Assembly: GCA_017507385.1 (NCBI GenBank)
Contig: JAFWAX010000052.1
Span: 1-64,000 of the forward strand
Length of the DNA stretch: 64,000 nt
Origin: Bacteroidaceae bacterium
GTDB lineage: Bacteria; Bacteroidota; Bacteroidia; Bacteroidales; Bacteroidaceae
Direction: 5' to 3'
Shown: in pieces, positions 54,901 to 62,442 of the stretch
How positions within the stretch are numbered: the stretch's first letter is position 1
Layout: each line of letters begins with the position of its first letter
Position numbers and translations under genes: made by a program
Notes under the pieces: model-generated
What the model was told of the DNA's origin: nothing
What the model saw: only the letters and a program-made list of their open reading frames with translations
Database searches by the model: none

Positions 54901-57378
54901 GTAACTGGTGCTGATGTTGCACAGGAAGCTGTAGAATCATTCCCAATCGTTGTTAAGAACGGTGAAAAGATTCAAAGTTACTTCAAGAATTTGCAAGCTG
55001 CATTTGATGCTGTTCAGGAGGGTGAGACTATCGTGCTGGTGAATGACATCACAGCTACTGAGACTGTTGTAGCAAACGCAACAGCTACTCTCGACCTCAA
55101 TGGATTCACTGTTTCAATGGAGGATGCTTCAAGTGCAACAGCTGCTTTGATCAAGAACAATGGTAACCTTACTATTGTTGACGGCAGTGAGGCTAAGGCA
55201 GGTAAACTCTACTTCAAATCTATTACACCGAGTGCAACCAATGCTTATGCAAGCAATGTTATCAGCAACTACGGCACAATCACTATCAATGGCGGTACTA
55301 TCGAAAACGCTACTGTTGGTGGCGCATGCTATGCGCTCGACAACTACGCTGGTAGCACAGCTACTATCGAAGGTGGTAAGCTCATTGCTGCCAATACAGC
55401 TGTTCGTATCTACAACTGGACAGACGGTGAGGCAGCAAAAGCTACACTCAACATCACTGGTGGTGAAATCGTTAGCGAGGATGGCTATGGTGTCAATGTG
55501 AACTCAGGCAACACTCCGTACGTAGCTCTTAACATCAGCGGTGGTACAATCACTACCAACGATACTGACTACAACCTTGCTGTCTATGTTATCAACAAGG
55601 GCAATGCCGCTAACTTCACTGCTAATGTAACTGGCGGTACTCTCAACGGCAACTTCGCTCTCAACGGTGTTACATCAACAACAATGGCTGAAGATGCAGT
55701 ATCTGTATCAGACGGTACATTAGAAGGTGTGATTTGCAACGCTGATCCTGCTTATGGATTCGTCTCTGGCGGTACATTCTCTTCTGCTGTAAACGAGGCT
55801 TACTGTGCTGCAGGCTACATCCCAACAGTTAATGTCGATGGCACATACGGAGTTAAGTCAGGTGTTTACGTAGCTCGCATTGACGGTGTTGGTTACGAAT
55901 CACTCCAGGAGGCTTACGATGCAGTGGCTGACGGTGGCACAATCACTCTCGACACTGATGCTACTGGTGCGGGCCTTGTTGTCAAGAAGAACGTGACTAT
56001 CGACTTCAACGGCAAGACTTACACTGTAAACGATGCTGTTGGTTCAACAGGTACTGCTACACTCGCATTCCAGGTTCTCGCTGGTGCTAATGCTACTCCT
56101 TACAACGTGACATTCAAGAACGGTAAAATCGCCGTTACTAACGACGTAGTTGCAGGAAGCAAGAAGCTTAAGGTAGTTGTTATGAACTACAGCAACCTCA
56201 CTCTCGATGGCATGACTATCGACGGTACAGGTAGCGATGAAATGATTTACGGTGTAGTTGCTAACAACGGTGAGCTCACACTCGCTGGTGAAACGACTAT
56301 CACTGTTGCTGAAGGCGACTGTGCTCTCGATATCGACGGTTCACAGAAATACTACGGTGTTGTAACTGCTAACATCGGTGAAGGCGTAGAAATAAATGGT
56401 GATGTAGATATCTACGGTGAAGAAGCATCTGTAGAAATCACCGGCGGTACGTTCAAGGGAGACTTCAGCATTAAGCCAGAAGCTTATGTGCTGATTACCG
56501 GCGGCGCATTCTACGACAATGACGACGAGGACGTGCTTCTCCACTTGGCTTATGGCTATCAGCTGACGGGCAGTGCTGCTCCATACGCTGTAGAGAACAC
56601 AGGAACTACTGACTTGGTGAAAATCGAGGATAATGGCAACTGCACAGAATTCTACGTGGATAAAAAGTATGAAGTGGTTGAGCTCGTTTACACTCGCACC
56701 CTGAAGGCTACCAACACCTGGTATCCATTGTATGTCCCATTCCAGATTCCAGTAACAGATGAGTTGCTGCAGGACTATGATGTGACATACATCAACGACG
56801 TTCACTCTTACGATGAAGACAACAACGGCGAGATTGACAAGATGCAGATGGAGGTGTTGAATATTGCTGCAGGCAATACGCTCAAGGCTAATTATCCATA
56901 TCTCTTCCGTGCCAAGAATGAGGATGCGAAGAATATGGAGCTTGTGCTTGAGAATACGACGCTGTATCCAACCGAGGAGAACTCAATTGAATGTTCTTCT
57001 GTGTTCATGAAGTTTAAGGTGACCGGTATCTATGAAGAAAAAACCTTTGGCGAGCTTGGAAAGCTTGATGAGGTGATGGGTATGTCTGGCGGTAGCTGGA
57101 AGTATGCTACCGATGAAAGCGTAACGCTTCCTGCATTCCGCCTCTACCTCACAGTTACATCTCTGGATGGCTCTCCAGTTGCGGTTGACCCAGCCGCGTT
57201 GGCTAAAATCCGTATCTGTCTCCGCGGCGAGGAAGGCGATGCCACCGGCATCATCTCTCCAGCAACCATGGAGTCAGCAGCCGGCGCTGCTATCTACGAC
57301 CTCATGGGCCGTCAGGTTGTAGCTCCTGAAAAGGGACGCATCTACATCATGAACGGAAAGAAAGTGATATTTAAATAA
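48943..57378 (+). CDS. Giant repetitive beta-helix surface protein, T9SS-type cargo
   Basis: 2811 residues from ATG 48943 (MRLKQFLLTLVAMLSFVISG), chosen because it gives a clean signal peptide; an ATG 22 codons earlier adds a Tyr/Phe run. The body is rich in Gly, Thr, Asn and Val, with parallel beta-helix patterns. About eight modules begin with a Y-x-T-L-x-E-A-like line followed by G-x-T-I-x-L and a D-x-N-G-x-T element, near genome positions 49020, 49705, 51454, 52717, 53455, 54199, 54967 and 55879. The C-terminus (from about 57240) ends YDLMGRQVVAPEKGRIYIM plus a basic tail, like a T9SS type A sorting signal. A cell-surface adhesin or glycan-binding role is inferred. Confidence 0.85.
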   Translation: MRLKQFLLTLVAMLSFVISGFAQTTVSSEADLKSILTSATGGNVVLGGNIETTSEISIPKGAAVTLDLNGHSITGTHTGILIKVNGSLVINDSQGTGVITGKSYVLHSAGGSSITLNAGKIYRASSWAVYTTGVFTVNGGSVETPDGSAAIRVAGSGSVNLEGGTVTSVQVTSGALNITDSDATVTNGVTIEDGAKEVNISSGTIKGEVNVETGAEEKITISGGAFSDDVSDYLDGNKAVIKNEDGSYEVVAGLIKIADKYYGTVKDALDAVGNGQTIEILEAAAGDESKTEIDFTKHINFTITGKAPNHALPVITFQNATVNIKDAHILIPELDARQNATINVINSKVDDAGGNSIAKSYYNGTINIDETSTVYMMQVTTMGYINVKGTLNATWQTNVYGNGMITVTDDATFNTAALHITGKDYSGRDNTDAGRVGKPALVVVDKANFNVGKVLSNNGADYSYNSSKGINIGTIEGKKGVLDIKNGAKVNIYMANGETANIGADGTVNVNASTFNVACRAAGGTATLANAGTVYTTGEANLAVAVTGAGWFYMNGVTLDADTKLDGAKVAFINGTNDIVGSTIENGFFNVGVGKNNDAVTVATFAKTNSITLGDVTVNVSEATIGAEGAAYAGWVGSAYSADKTQKKYALNIKNSLATFGYLHISKDGALNVNGHSTNKYTNDNANVDFYAGEFIINGTATFDGTDAWAKYTKMSVDHADAVLNISNGTDYEASIHNGSTTGTALKFWKAGKVKVDNTSVVEIDNQTVLVEGAELNIAGAVTAKGTVSGAGSITLGAETAKLTTATTGLSVNTSLEERIVKYVDGAYQVTTITATVGGVSYETLQEAINAATNGAVITLTADCAENVTVTQAEGVKFTIDGANHTMTGAITVDGKSAVYATAGITIKNVKFYASAITTDACINLGVSGNSNTRYTSNVTVDSCTFTGGNKEKVAVKSYTGGDKNLTITNCTVDSTMHSLLQASGIDGVTIDKCTVNSKNGINLNSSENVTISNSEIAVSGYAVRAGAGSEGGSGKIELTNNTLKTDNTEGDAVVVIRGNASEQIDLTMTQNVVSGTTHISGTTASTSISADANYWDGKDAPVVSDGATAVTVNSYYSDVDRSTLVRNPKGSIYAYTWANKITGDVTTNAAYSIKIEVLGADNTVIGTVECEKSEYMIGTSNTLTWRINFGDDDSDSWKMTWNEGAPSVNNMPTSVKLYVDGVEKATSNIKLMQNGDGQNSVLGAVSNAEGIIKSMIVCEGYNYTNADAALKAAVAAAETGDEITIIKAGTYKLPGFAGKNLTITGNVDGVVFDNIGAFNMGGVSVTFNKVTFDYYPNANYTGLQHANTMVYNNCIFNGQVFLYGVSETFNNCTFNQESSDAYNVWTYGAKAVAFNGCTFESAGKSVLIYSEQTDLVNNVTVTNSTFNASKTVEGKAAIEMDASLTAGINLTIDTNTTATGFADGSVSGNSLWNNKKGNADAANNDITVVVGGEKVLCPVYEAKIGEVKYRTIEEAFAAAVEGETITLVDDVTPELTSQRAITKAAVIDLNGKTMTLTEDDLYWGTTTFKNGNIVVDPSVVASTAVFWMFENQTLTLDSVKLTATGVTGTYLIGINGGTGSAVKLINGSEIVIGNETQADLSAVIADNGTGNSVEIEGSTINVKNIKGRFYLGGTNGDVVVDNTTATLNGVKEGFYLCAGQSLAINGTSNVSVTLNDTNGRYGINLTDITANYTKAETATVDATLFEKCDAKIGSDKYATLVDAIAAAQEGQTIVLNRDVTMDYGAREAFANNGATVTIDGNGHTLTLNQTNSDWSSFGLANNTTVIFNNMTIEKTGYGDTNGAWNKHAIIFSTPVEMNNVTVNNSMAVQAGATLKNVTINEANGYYGLWINGNGQTVTVEGGSITATNGGRGIKIADQYIDAPAQVNLTVNGMTFSTAKKAAVLVTSTAGAKITASNVNIENVAEDKTNFVWVDEDRAANYAAVEVTGADVAQEAVESFPIVVKNGEKIQSYFKNLQAAFDAVQEGETIVLVNDITATETVVANATATLDLNGFTVSMEDASSATAALIKNNGNLTIVDGSEAKAGKLYFKSITPSATNAYASNVISNYGTITINGGTIENATVGGACYALDNYAGSTATIEGGKLIAANTAVRIYNWTDGEAAKATLNITGGEIVSEDGYGVNVNSGNTPYVALNISGGTITTNDTDYNLAVYVINKGNAANFTANVTGGTLNGNFALNGVTSTTMAEDAVSVSDGTLEGVICNADPAYGFVSGGTFSSAVNEAYCAAGYIPTVNVDGTYGVKSGVYVARIDGVGYESLQEAYDAVADGGTITLDTDATGAGLVVKKNVTIDFNGKTYTVNDAVGSTGTATLAFQVLAGANATPYNVTFKNGKIAVTNDVVAGSKKLKVVVMNYSNLTLDGMTIDGTGSDEMIYGVVANNGELTLAGETTITVAEGDCALDIDGSQKYYGVVTANIGEGVEINGDVDIYGEEASVEITGGTFKGDFSIKPEAYVLITGGAFYDNDDEDVLLHLAYGYQLTGSAAPYAVENTGTTDLVKIEDNGNCTEFYVDKKYEVVELVYTRTLKATNTWYPLYVPFQIPVTDELLQDYDVTYINDVHSYDEDNNGEIDKMQMEVLNIAAGNTLKANYPYLFRAKNEDAKNMELVLENTTLYPTEENSIECSSVFMKFKVTGIYEEKTFGELGKLDEVMGMSGGSWKYATDESVTLPAFRLYLTVTSLDGSPVAVDPAALAKIRICLRGEEGDATGIISPATMESAAGAAIYDLMGRQVVAPEKGRIYIMNGKKVIFK

Positions 57379-57390
57379 AAAAAAGAGACT

Positions 57391-57422
57391 CGCCTCCTCC
57401 CTCGGCTGCGATGGAGGAGGCG
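57391..57422. other. 10-bp stem-loop between the surface protein and the small peptide gene
   Basis: CGCCTCCTCC (57391-57400) pairs perfectly with GGAGGAGGCG (57413-57422). It follows the adhesin stop after an A-run, so it reads as a terminator with a T-run only on the minus strand. It could limit read-through into the peptide gene or stabilise the mRNA end. Confidence 0.5.
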
Positions 57423-57470
57423 AAAGCCTCGAAAGATAAAGAATCAGAAATTTTTATAAAATCAAAGAGT

Positions 57471-57638
57471 ATGAAAGAAAAGTATGTAAAGCCAGAATTA
57501 CATGTGGAAAAGATTGAATTGGATCTGTGTTTATTAGGCGGAAGTAAGGTAGACATAGGGGATGGTACAAGTAATAACTTTAACGAAGCAGACATCCGTG
57601 AAATATTTGAGGATACAGACAATGGAAGTTTGTGGTAA
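57471..57638 (+). CDS. Small peptide with Bacteroidales PE-LLGGS-type leader
   Basis: 55 residues from ATG 57471 (MKEKYVKPELHVEKIELD), preferred over an ATG 20 codons upstream that lies in the hairpin. The pattern K-Y-x-x-P-E-L...LDLCLLGGS followed by a polar, Asp/Asn/Gly-rich tail is shared by many small Bacteroidales proteins of unknown role. The Gly-Gly after a hydrophobic stretch looks like the cleavage site of double-glycine leader peptides. It has no signal peptide. It sits 92 bases after the adhesin stop and is closed by a strong terminator. Confidence 0.7.
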   Translation: MKEKYVKPELHVEKIELDLCLLGGSKVDIGDGTSNNFNEADIREIFEDTDNGSLW

Positions 57639-57673
57639 AACCACGACGGATAGTATCCCATTTTTAAAGGATA

Positions 57674-57714
57674 GGGGCAGATTCTTGCAATGGAGAATCT
57701 GCCCCTGCTTTTTG
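57674..57714 (+). terminator. Strong intrinsic terminator
   Basis: A 12-bp stem: GGGGCAGATTCT (57674-57685) pairs with AGAATCTGCCCC (57694-57705), followed by TGCTTTTTG. It closes the adhesin/small-peptide unit. Confidence 0.85.
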
Positions 57715-57840
57715 TGTGGTGGCGTGACATATTTTTTGTACAGTGCAGACTTCTTTTTTCTCAGAATAGGTAGCCAGAATACCTTTTTACATCATCTATA
57801 CTCACACACCGTATGCACGTTATTTTACCCATCTTTCTGC

Positions 57841-57926
57841 ACCTCAAAAGGGGTGAGACTCTTACCTATACCATAGGTGAGAGTCTCACGTGTACCATAG
57901 GTGAGACTCTCACCCCTTTTGAGGTG
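57841..57926. repeat. Large imperfect inverted repeat made of three GGTGAGACTCTCAC-like units
   Basis: Outer arms 57841-57867 and 57900-57926 are inverted repeats with a few mismatches and begin with ACCTCAAAAGGGGTGAGA. The middle contains a further copy (near 57875-57890), and TACCATAGGTGAGA is present twice in direct orientation. It lies in the 57715-58024 gap, with no coding support. Confidence 0.75.
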
Positions 57927-57934
57927 CTGGAACT

Positions 57935-57985
57935 ATCTTAAACATGGTATTTTAAATACTATGCGCACGATGAGCACGTAGGGGC
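57935..57985. repeat. Composite intergenic repeat, partial copy C
   Basis: The segment resembles copies A and B: a TTTTAAATACTATGCGCACG core followed by a GAGCACGTAGGGG tail corresponding to the GAACACGTAGGCG tail of copy A. It is more diverged than A and B are from each other. Confidence 0.55.
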
Positions 57986-58024
57986 GGAAGGCGATACCTT
58001 TTGCCGATACGGAAAGGAAACGTG

Positions 58025-58074
58025 ATAAATAAGGACGGGAACATGTCGATTGGCATATTCCCGTCCTTATTTAT
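58025..58074 (-). terminator. 17-bp hairpin downstream of the Ala/Glu-rich lipoprotein gene
   Basis: The stem ATAAATAAGGACGGGAA (58025-58041) pairs with its exact complement at 58058-58074 around a 16-base loop. It lies 32 bases past the lipoprotein stop. Confidence 0.7.
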
Positions 58075-58106
58075 TTTTAGCAAAATTCTTTTGTGGGGTA
58101 GTGAAA

Positions 58107-58688
58107 TTACAAGCCAAGCTTATCCTTGATGGCGTTCTTTGCGTCTTCTGCAGCTTTGTCAACAGCTTCATTTGCAGCTTCCTTGGCTTTTTCTTCAGCC
58201 TCTTCTACAGCTTCCTTAACCTGTTCCTCTGCTTCTTCCACAGCTTCGCTGCCGGCAGCCTTTGCCTCTTCTACAGCAGTTTCTGTGTCTGCCGCAATGT
58301 TGTTGGCAACGTCTAATGCGTCAGCTGGGATAGCTTTGATGGTTGCAACAATGTTTGAAATAGTCTCGTTGCCTGCTGCGAATTCGTTGATTTTCTCTTC
58401 GTTTTCAGCGATGTACTCCTGAACTTTTACGAGATAAGCCTTTGCTTCTTCGATTTTGCCTTCTTTCTGAAGCTGAGTGATGTAGTCCTTTGCTTTTGTG
58501 AGGACAGACTTTGCATCTTCTGCGCTTGCAGATTCAATTGCTGTTGAGAGTTCGCTGATTGCTTCGTTTGCTTTTTCTGTTGCGACAGCTGCGATAGAGT
58601 CTGTTTCAGATCCGCCTTTTGCTGTGCCGTCACATGCGGAGAAAGTGATAGCTGCTACAGCCATGATTGCAAGAAAAATTTTTTTCAT
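58107..58688 (-). CDS. Ala/Glu/Lys-rich helical lipoprotein
   Basis: 193 residues. The signal peptide ends in a lipobox-like ITFSAC with Cys at about 19, so it is probably a lipoprotein. The mature part is almost all predicted helix. The last 60 residues repeat E-x-V-E-E-A and K-E-A-x-E-A patterns, similar in composition to coiled-coil or LEA-like proteins. No known domain is recognised. It is divergent from the S41-like gene, with both genes having close promoter boxes. Confidence 0.8.
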   Translation of the reverse strand: MKKIFLAIMAVAAITFSACDGTAKGGSETDSIAAVATEKANEAISELSTAIESASAEDAKSVLTKAKDYITQLQKEGKIEEAKAYLVKVQEYIAENEEKINEFAAGNETISNIVATIKAIPADALDVANNIAADTETAVEEAKAAGSEAVEEAEEQVKEAVEEAEEKAKEAANEAVDKAAEDAKNAIKDKLGL

Positions 58689-58756
58689 TTTTTGCTAAAT
58701 TAAATAGTTAGACAATAATAGATGATTGAATAAATGATTAAGTTCCTAAACCATTG

Positions 58757-58764
58757 CAAAGATA
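58757..58764 (-). promoter_or_regulatory. -7 box for the helical lipoprotein gene
   Basis: TATCTTTG on the minus strand, 69 bases before the ATG at 58688. Confidence 0.55.
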
Positions 58765-58777
58765 ACGAGTTTTTTCT

Positions 58778-58785
58778 TAACTTTG
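58778..58785 (+). promoter_or_regulatory. -7 box for the S41-like gene
   Basis: TAACTTTG on the plus strand, 26 bases before the ATG at 58811. Confidence 0.55.
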
Positions 58786-58810
58786 CAAAGTCATATCATT
58801 TTTTACGGAA

Positions 58811-60130
58811 ATGCGAAGCTTTTTTACCTATTTGATAGCTTTTTTGGGTTTTTTCCTGTCTTTCTCTTGTGGGGAAGACCGTACCTATGAGTATGAAGAG
58901 AAAACGAGACATAATCATTGGATGCAGGAGGTGGTGCTGGACAAGTATCTTTGGGCTGATACGTTGGCGAATTTTGAACCTGCATGGAAAAACTATTTTG
59001 AAACTCCTTCTCAATTTCTTTCCACCTTAGTGAAGAAGAGCGGGCAGAAAGATGCGTGGTCATACGTGGAAATGGATACGCTGAATGAGGACAGCCATGA
59101 AAGAGGAAATTTTAACCATATAGATTCTTATGGCTTTGATTTTCTGATGATGACAGATCCTACAGGGCATACGACAAAGCAGGTCTTGCGTGTGCTGACG
59201 GTTTACCCCAACAGCCCTGCTGAGAGAGCCGGATTGAAGCGTAACGATTATATCTGCTCGTATGATTCCTACAAGATAACAAAGAAGAATATGACGAAAC
59301 TCCAAAAAGGGGAAGGACGGCTGTTGGAAGTTTGTCATTTGGCTGAAAACGAATCGGATGCAACACTTTACTGGGATGATACTTTGATGGTCTCTTTAGG
59401 GGCATCCGGGTATGTGGAAGATGTAGCCTTCCCCGTGGTGCGAGTGCTGGAAGCTGGCGGCATGAAGATTGGGTATTTGATGTGTACTCGATTGCTGGAA
59501 TATCCTGTTGAGAAAGGATTGGTTGGCAGTGGTGTCTATCGCGACATGCTGGATGCGGCGATGAATCAGTTGAAGTTGGCTGGCGTGGAAGAGGTGGTGC
59601 TGGATTTGCGTTTATGCAATGATGGTACGATAGAGATGGCGCAGCGATTGGCAAGTTATGTGGTTGATCCACAAAAGTATTCTGCAAAGTTTGCTAAGAC
59701 ATTCTGGAATCATTCAAATCGCTCCAACAACATGGAATATCCTTACGACCAGTCTGTTGAAAATCTGGGCTTGCATCGTGTCCATATTCTCACGAGTGCC
59801 TATACGCAAGGTGCAGCAGAGTGGCTTATTCATGCTTTGCAGCATACAATGGGAACCGATAATGTTGTTTTGATAGGTAAGGCTACGGCAGGCCAGAATG
59901 TGATGACAATGCAAGTGGCGCATGAGTATCACATCCGTTTGTTCCCGGCTGTGGCGTATGTTGCAGACGGTGGAGGAAATTATGACTATGGAAGTTTGAT
60001 GCCAACAGTTGAAATCGATGAGTTTTCTTTCGTGAATCTGGGTGAATATGGTTCAATGGATGAAATCTTGCTATTTACAGCAGTTGATTATATACTGAAT
60101 AATGGACAAAATGACGGTTTGTGGGAGTGA
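58811..60130 (+). CDS. S41-like PDZ lipoprotein lacking the Ser/Lys dyad
   Basis: 439 residues. Signal peptide with a lipobox ending FLSFSC (Cys near 20). A PDZ-like domain (about 110-185; VYPNSPAERAGLKRNDYIC) precedes the S41 fold (EEVVLDLRLCNDG, about 260). Where Ctp proteases have Thr-Ala-Ser-Ala-Ser-Glu this protein has TQGAAE, replacing the catalytic Ser by Gly. The usual FGKG Lys is Gln in TAGQNV. It therefore looks like a non-catalytic binding protein of the periplasm or outer membrane. Alignment was done by eye. Confidence 0.82.
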   Translation: MRSFFTYLIAFLGFFLSFSCGEDRTYEYEEKTRHNHWMQEVVLDKYLWADTLANFEPAWKNYFETPSQFLSTLVKKSGQKDAWSYVEMDTLNEDSHERGNFNHIDSYGFDFLMMTDPTGHTTKQVLRVLTVYPNSPAERAGLKRNDYICSYDSYKITKKNMTKLQKGEGRLLEVCHLAENESDATLYWDDTLMVSLGASGYVEDVAFPVVRVLEAGGMKIGYLMCTRLLEYPVEKGLVGSGVYRDMLDAAMNQLKLAGVEEVVLDLRLCNDGTIEMAQRLASYVVDPQKYSAKFAKTFWNHSNRSNNMEYPYDQSVENLGLHRVHILTSAYTQGAAEWLIHALQHTMGTDNVVLIGKATAGQNVMTMQVAHEYHIRLFPAVAYVADGGGNYDYGSLMPTVEIDEFSFVNLGEYGSMDEILLFTAVDYILNNGQNDGLWE

Positions 60131-60153
60131 AATCATGACAGTTTGTCATGATT
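60131..60153 (+). terminator. 10-bp hairpin directly after the S41-like stop
   Basis: AATCATGACA (60131-60140) pairs with TGTCATGATT (60144-60153) around GTT. No T-run follows, so termination would be weak. Confidence 0.45.
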
Positions 60154-60176
60154 GAATTAGTGGAATGATAGTTGCA

Positions 60177-60199
60177 GGTTGTTTGGGTGATAAACAACC
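60177..60199 (+). promoter_or_regulatory. Stem-loop in the clpB leader
   Basis: GGTTGTTT (60177-60184) pairs with AAACAACC (60192-60199), loop of 7, ending 20 bases before the ATG. It may influence translation; no TAnnTTTG box was found in the gap. Confidence 0.4.
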
Positions 60200-60219
60200 A
60201 AAACATAAAAACTGCAACT

Positions 60220-62307
60220 ATGAACTTCAATAATCAAAATCAAAATGGCCAGCAACAGACTGGTAAAGAGGTTCTTGAAAGGTATGCAACGAACCTCGTA
60301 GAGCGTGCTAAGAATGGAAAGCTTGATCCTGTCATAGGTCGTGACGAGGAAATCAGACGAATTTTGCAGATTCTTAGCCGACGAACTAAGAACAATCCTA
60401 TACTGATTGGCGAACCTGGTACAGGTAAGACCGCTATTGTGGAAGGTCTTGCAGGGCGTATTGTACGCGGTGATGTTCCAGAGAATCTTCGAGATAAGCA
60501 ACTCTATTCGCTGGATATGGGTGCTCTCATTGCTGGTGCCAAATATCAGGGCGAATTTGAAGAGCGGCTCAAAGCTGTGGTAAAAGCCGTTGTGGAGAGC
60601 GATGGAAAAATCATCCTTTTTATAGATGAAATCCATACTCTTGTTGGAGCTGGGCAGACGAGTGGAGCAATGGATGCTGCCAACATCCTCAAGCCCGCCT
60701 TGGCACGCGGAGAATTACGTTCCATTGGTGCTACAACTCTTGATGAGTATCAGAAGTATTTTGAGAAGGACAAGGCGTTGGAACGCCGTTTCCAGACAGT
60801 GATGGTTGATGAGCCTGATGTACCTTCCTCTATATCCATTCTCCGTGGCTTGAAAGAACGTTACGAGAATCATCACAAAGTGCGTATCAAGGATGAAGCA
60901 ATTATTGCTGCTGTTGAACTCAGCAACCGCTATATCACAGACCGTTTTTTGCCAGATAAGGCGATAGACTTGATGGATGAGGCGGCTGCAAAGCTTCGTA
61001 TGGAACGTGATTCTGTTCCGGAACAGCTTGATGAATTGAGCCGTAGGCTGAAGCAGCTTGAAATTGAACGTGAAGCAATTAAGCGTGAAGGCGACAAAGA
61101 AAAACTCGCAGAATTAAATCGAATTATCGATACGCTGAAGGCTGATGAGCAGAAACAGCGTGACAAGTGGGAAGGCGAGAGGGCTTTGCTCAATCAAATC
61201 CAGAGTGATAAGCAGCAGATGGAACAGCTGAAGTTTGAAGCTGATAAGGCAGAACGTGAAGGTAATTATGGGCTTGTTGCGGAAATTCGTTATGGAAAAC
61301 TTCAGCATCTGGAGGAAGACATCAAAGCTGTTCAAGAGAAGTTGGCAGAAGCTCAGGGTGGGGAAGCGCTTGTGAAAGAGGAGGTTGAAAGTGAAGACAT
61401 TGCTGATGTGGTGAGTCGATGGACGGGTATTCCTGTGAACAAGATGCAGACTTCTGAACGTACAAAACTTGTTCATTTGGAGGAGGAGCTTCATAAGCGT
61501 GTGATAGGCCAAGATGAGGCTATTCGTGCAGTGAGTGACGCTGTGCGTCGTAGCCGGGCTGGGCTTCAAGACCCTAAGCGTCCTATTGGTTCTTTCATTT
61601 TCTTGGGTACAACAGGTGTGGGAAAGACCGAGCTTGCTAAGGCTTTGGCAGACTATCTCTTTGATGATGAAGCGATGATGACGCGTATCGACATGAGCGA
61701 ATATCAAGAGAAGTTCAGCGTGACTCGGCTCATTGGAGCACCTCCTGGCTACATTGGCTATGAAGAAGGTGGTCAACTCACTGAAGCAGTACGCAGGAAA
61801 CCCTATTCTGTTGTGCTGTTTGACGAGATAGAGAAAGCGCATCCAGACGTTTTCAACACGTTGCTGCAGGTGCTTGATGATGGTCGTCTGACAGACAATA
61901 AGGGACGTGTGGTTAACTTCAAAAATACAATTATCATCATGACCAGCAATGCGCAACGTGACCAGCTTCGTAGCATTTTCCGTCCAGAATTTCTTAATCG
62001 AATAGATGACGTTATTACTTTCTTGCCGCTTAATGAGACGGAAATTCTGCAGATTGTAAGTTTGCAGATAGAGAAAGTGGTCAAGATGCTTTCACAGAAT
62101 GGAATCGTGCTTAAGGTTTCAGATGAGGCTATGGCTCTTATAGCTAAGGCTGGCTATGATCCGCAATTTGGTGCTCGCCCTGTCAAACGGGCCATTCAGG
62201 ACAAGTTGCTCAATGAACTTAGTAAGCGTATCATTAGCGGTGCAATTGTTCACGAGAAGCCGGTCTGTGTCAAGGCAAATGGTGGGGAACTTGTGTTTGA
62301 ACAATGA
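60220..62307 (+). CDS. clpB: ClpB-like disaggregase lacking the N-terminal domain
   Basis: 695 residues from ATG 60220 ([18 protein letters not shown]); usual ClpB is about 860. The Clp N-domain is absent and the protein starts at the first ATPase domain ([17 protein letters not shown]; Walker A GEPGTGKT near 64). The M-domain coiled coil (about 255-385) is present, so it is ClpB rather than ClpA. The second ATPase has GTTGVGKT near 463 and a short link from IIMTSN to [10 protein letters not shown], where many ClpB proteins carry about 20 more residues. It remodels protein aggregates with DnaK. Confidence 0.88.
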   Translation: MNFNNQNQNGQQQTGKEVLERYATNLVERAKNGKLDPVIGRDEEIRRILQILSRRTKNNPILIGEPGTGKTAIVEGLAGRIVRGDVPENLRDKQLYSLDMGALIAGAKYQGEFEERLKAVVKAVVESDGKIILFIDEIHTLVGAGQTSGAMDAANILKPALARGELRSIGATTLDEYQKYFEKDKALERRFQTVMVDEPDVPSSISILRGLKERYENHHKVRIKDEAIIAAVELSNRYITDRFLPDKAIDLMDEAAAKLRMERDSVPEQLDELSRRLKQLEIEREAIKREGDKEKLAELNRIIDTLKADEQKQRDKWEGERALLNQIQSDKQQMEQLKFEADKAEREGNYGLVAEIRYGKLQHLEEDIKAVQEKLAEAQGGEALVKEEVESEDIADVVSRWTGIPVNKMQTSERTKLVHLEEELHKRVIGQDEAIRAVSDAVRRSRAGLQDPKRPIGSFIFLGTTGVGKTELAKALADYLFDDEAMMTRIDMSEYQEKFSVTRLIGAPPGYIGYEEGGQLTEAVRRKPYSVVLFDEIEKAHPDVFNTLLQVLDDGRLTDNKGRVVNFKNTIIIMTSNAQRDQLRSIFRPEFLNRIDDVITFLPLNETEILQIVSLQIEKVVKMLSQNGIVLKVSDEAMALIAKAGYDPQFGARPVKRAIQDKLLNELSKRIISGAIVHEKPVCVKANGGELVFEQ

Positions 62308-62351
62308 GGTGGCAGGCTTTTTTCCTATGCGAAATAGGGAAAATCCCATTG

Positions 62352-62378
62352 TTGTATGGCAGAAATTCCATACCTTTG
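62352..62378 (+). promoter_or_regulatory. Promoter of the META lipoprotein gene
   Basis: TTG at 62352-62354, a 16-base spacer, then TACCTTTG at 62371-62378. The leader to the ATG is about 58 bases. Confidence 0.6.
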
Positions 62379-62442
62379 TAGCTGAAAATTAGGAAGTATA
62401 TGACACAAAGTGTGAAAATACTGATTTGTTTAATTTAATAAT

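Noticed and set aside
57411-57638. 75-codon start of the small peptide at 57411
   Set aside because: The extra 20 codons come from the hairpin region; the motif-bearing peptide starts naturally at 57471.
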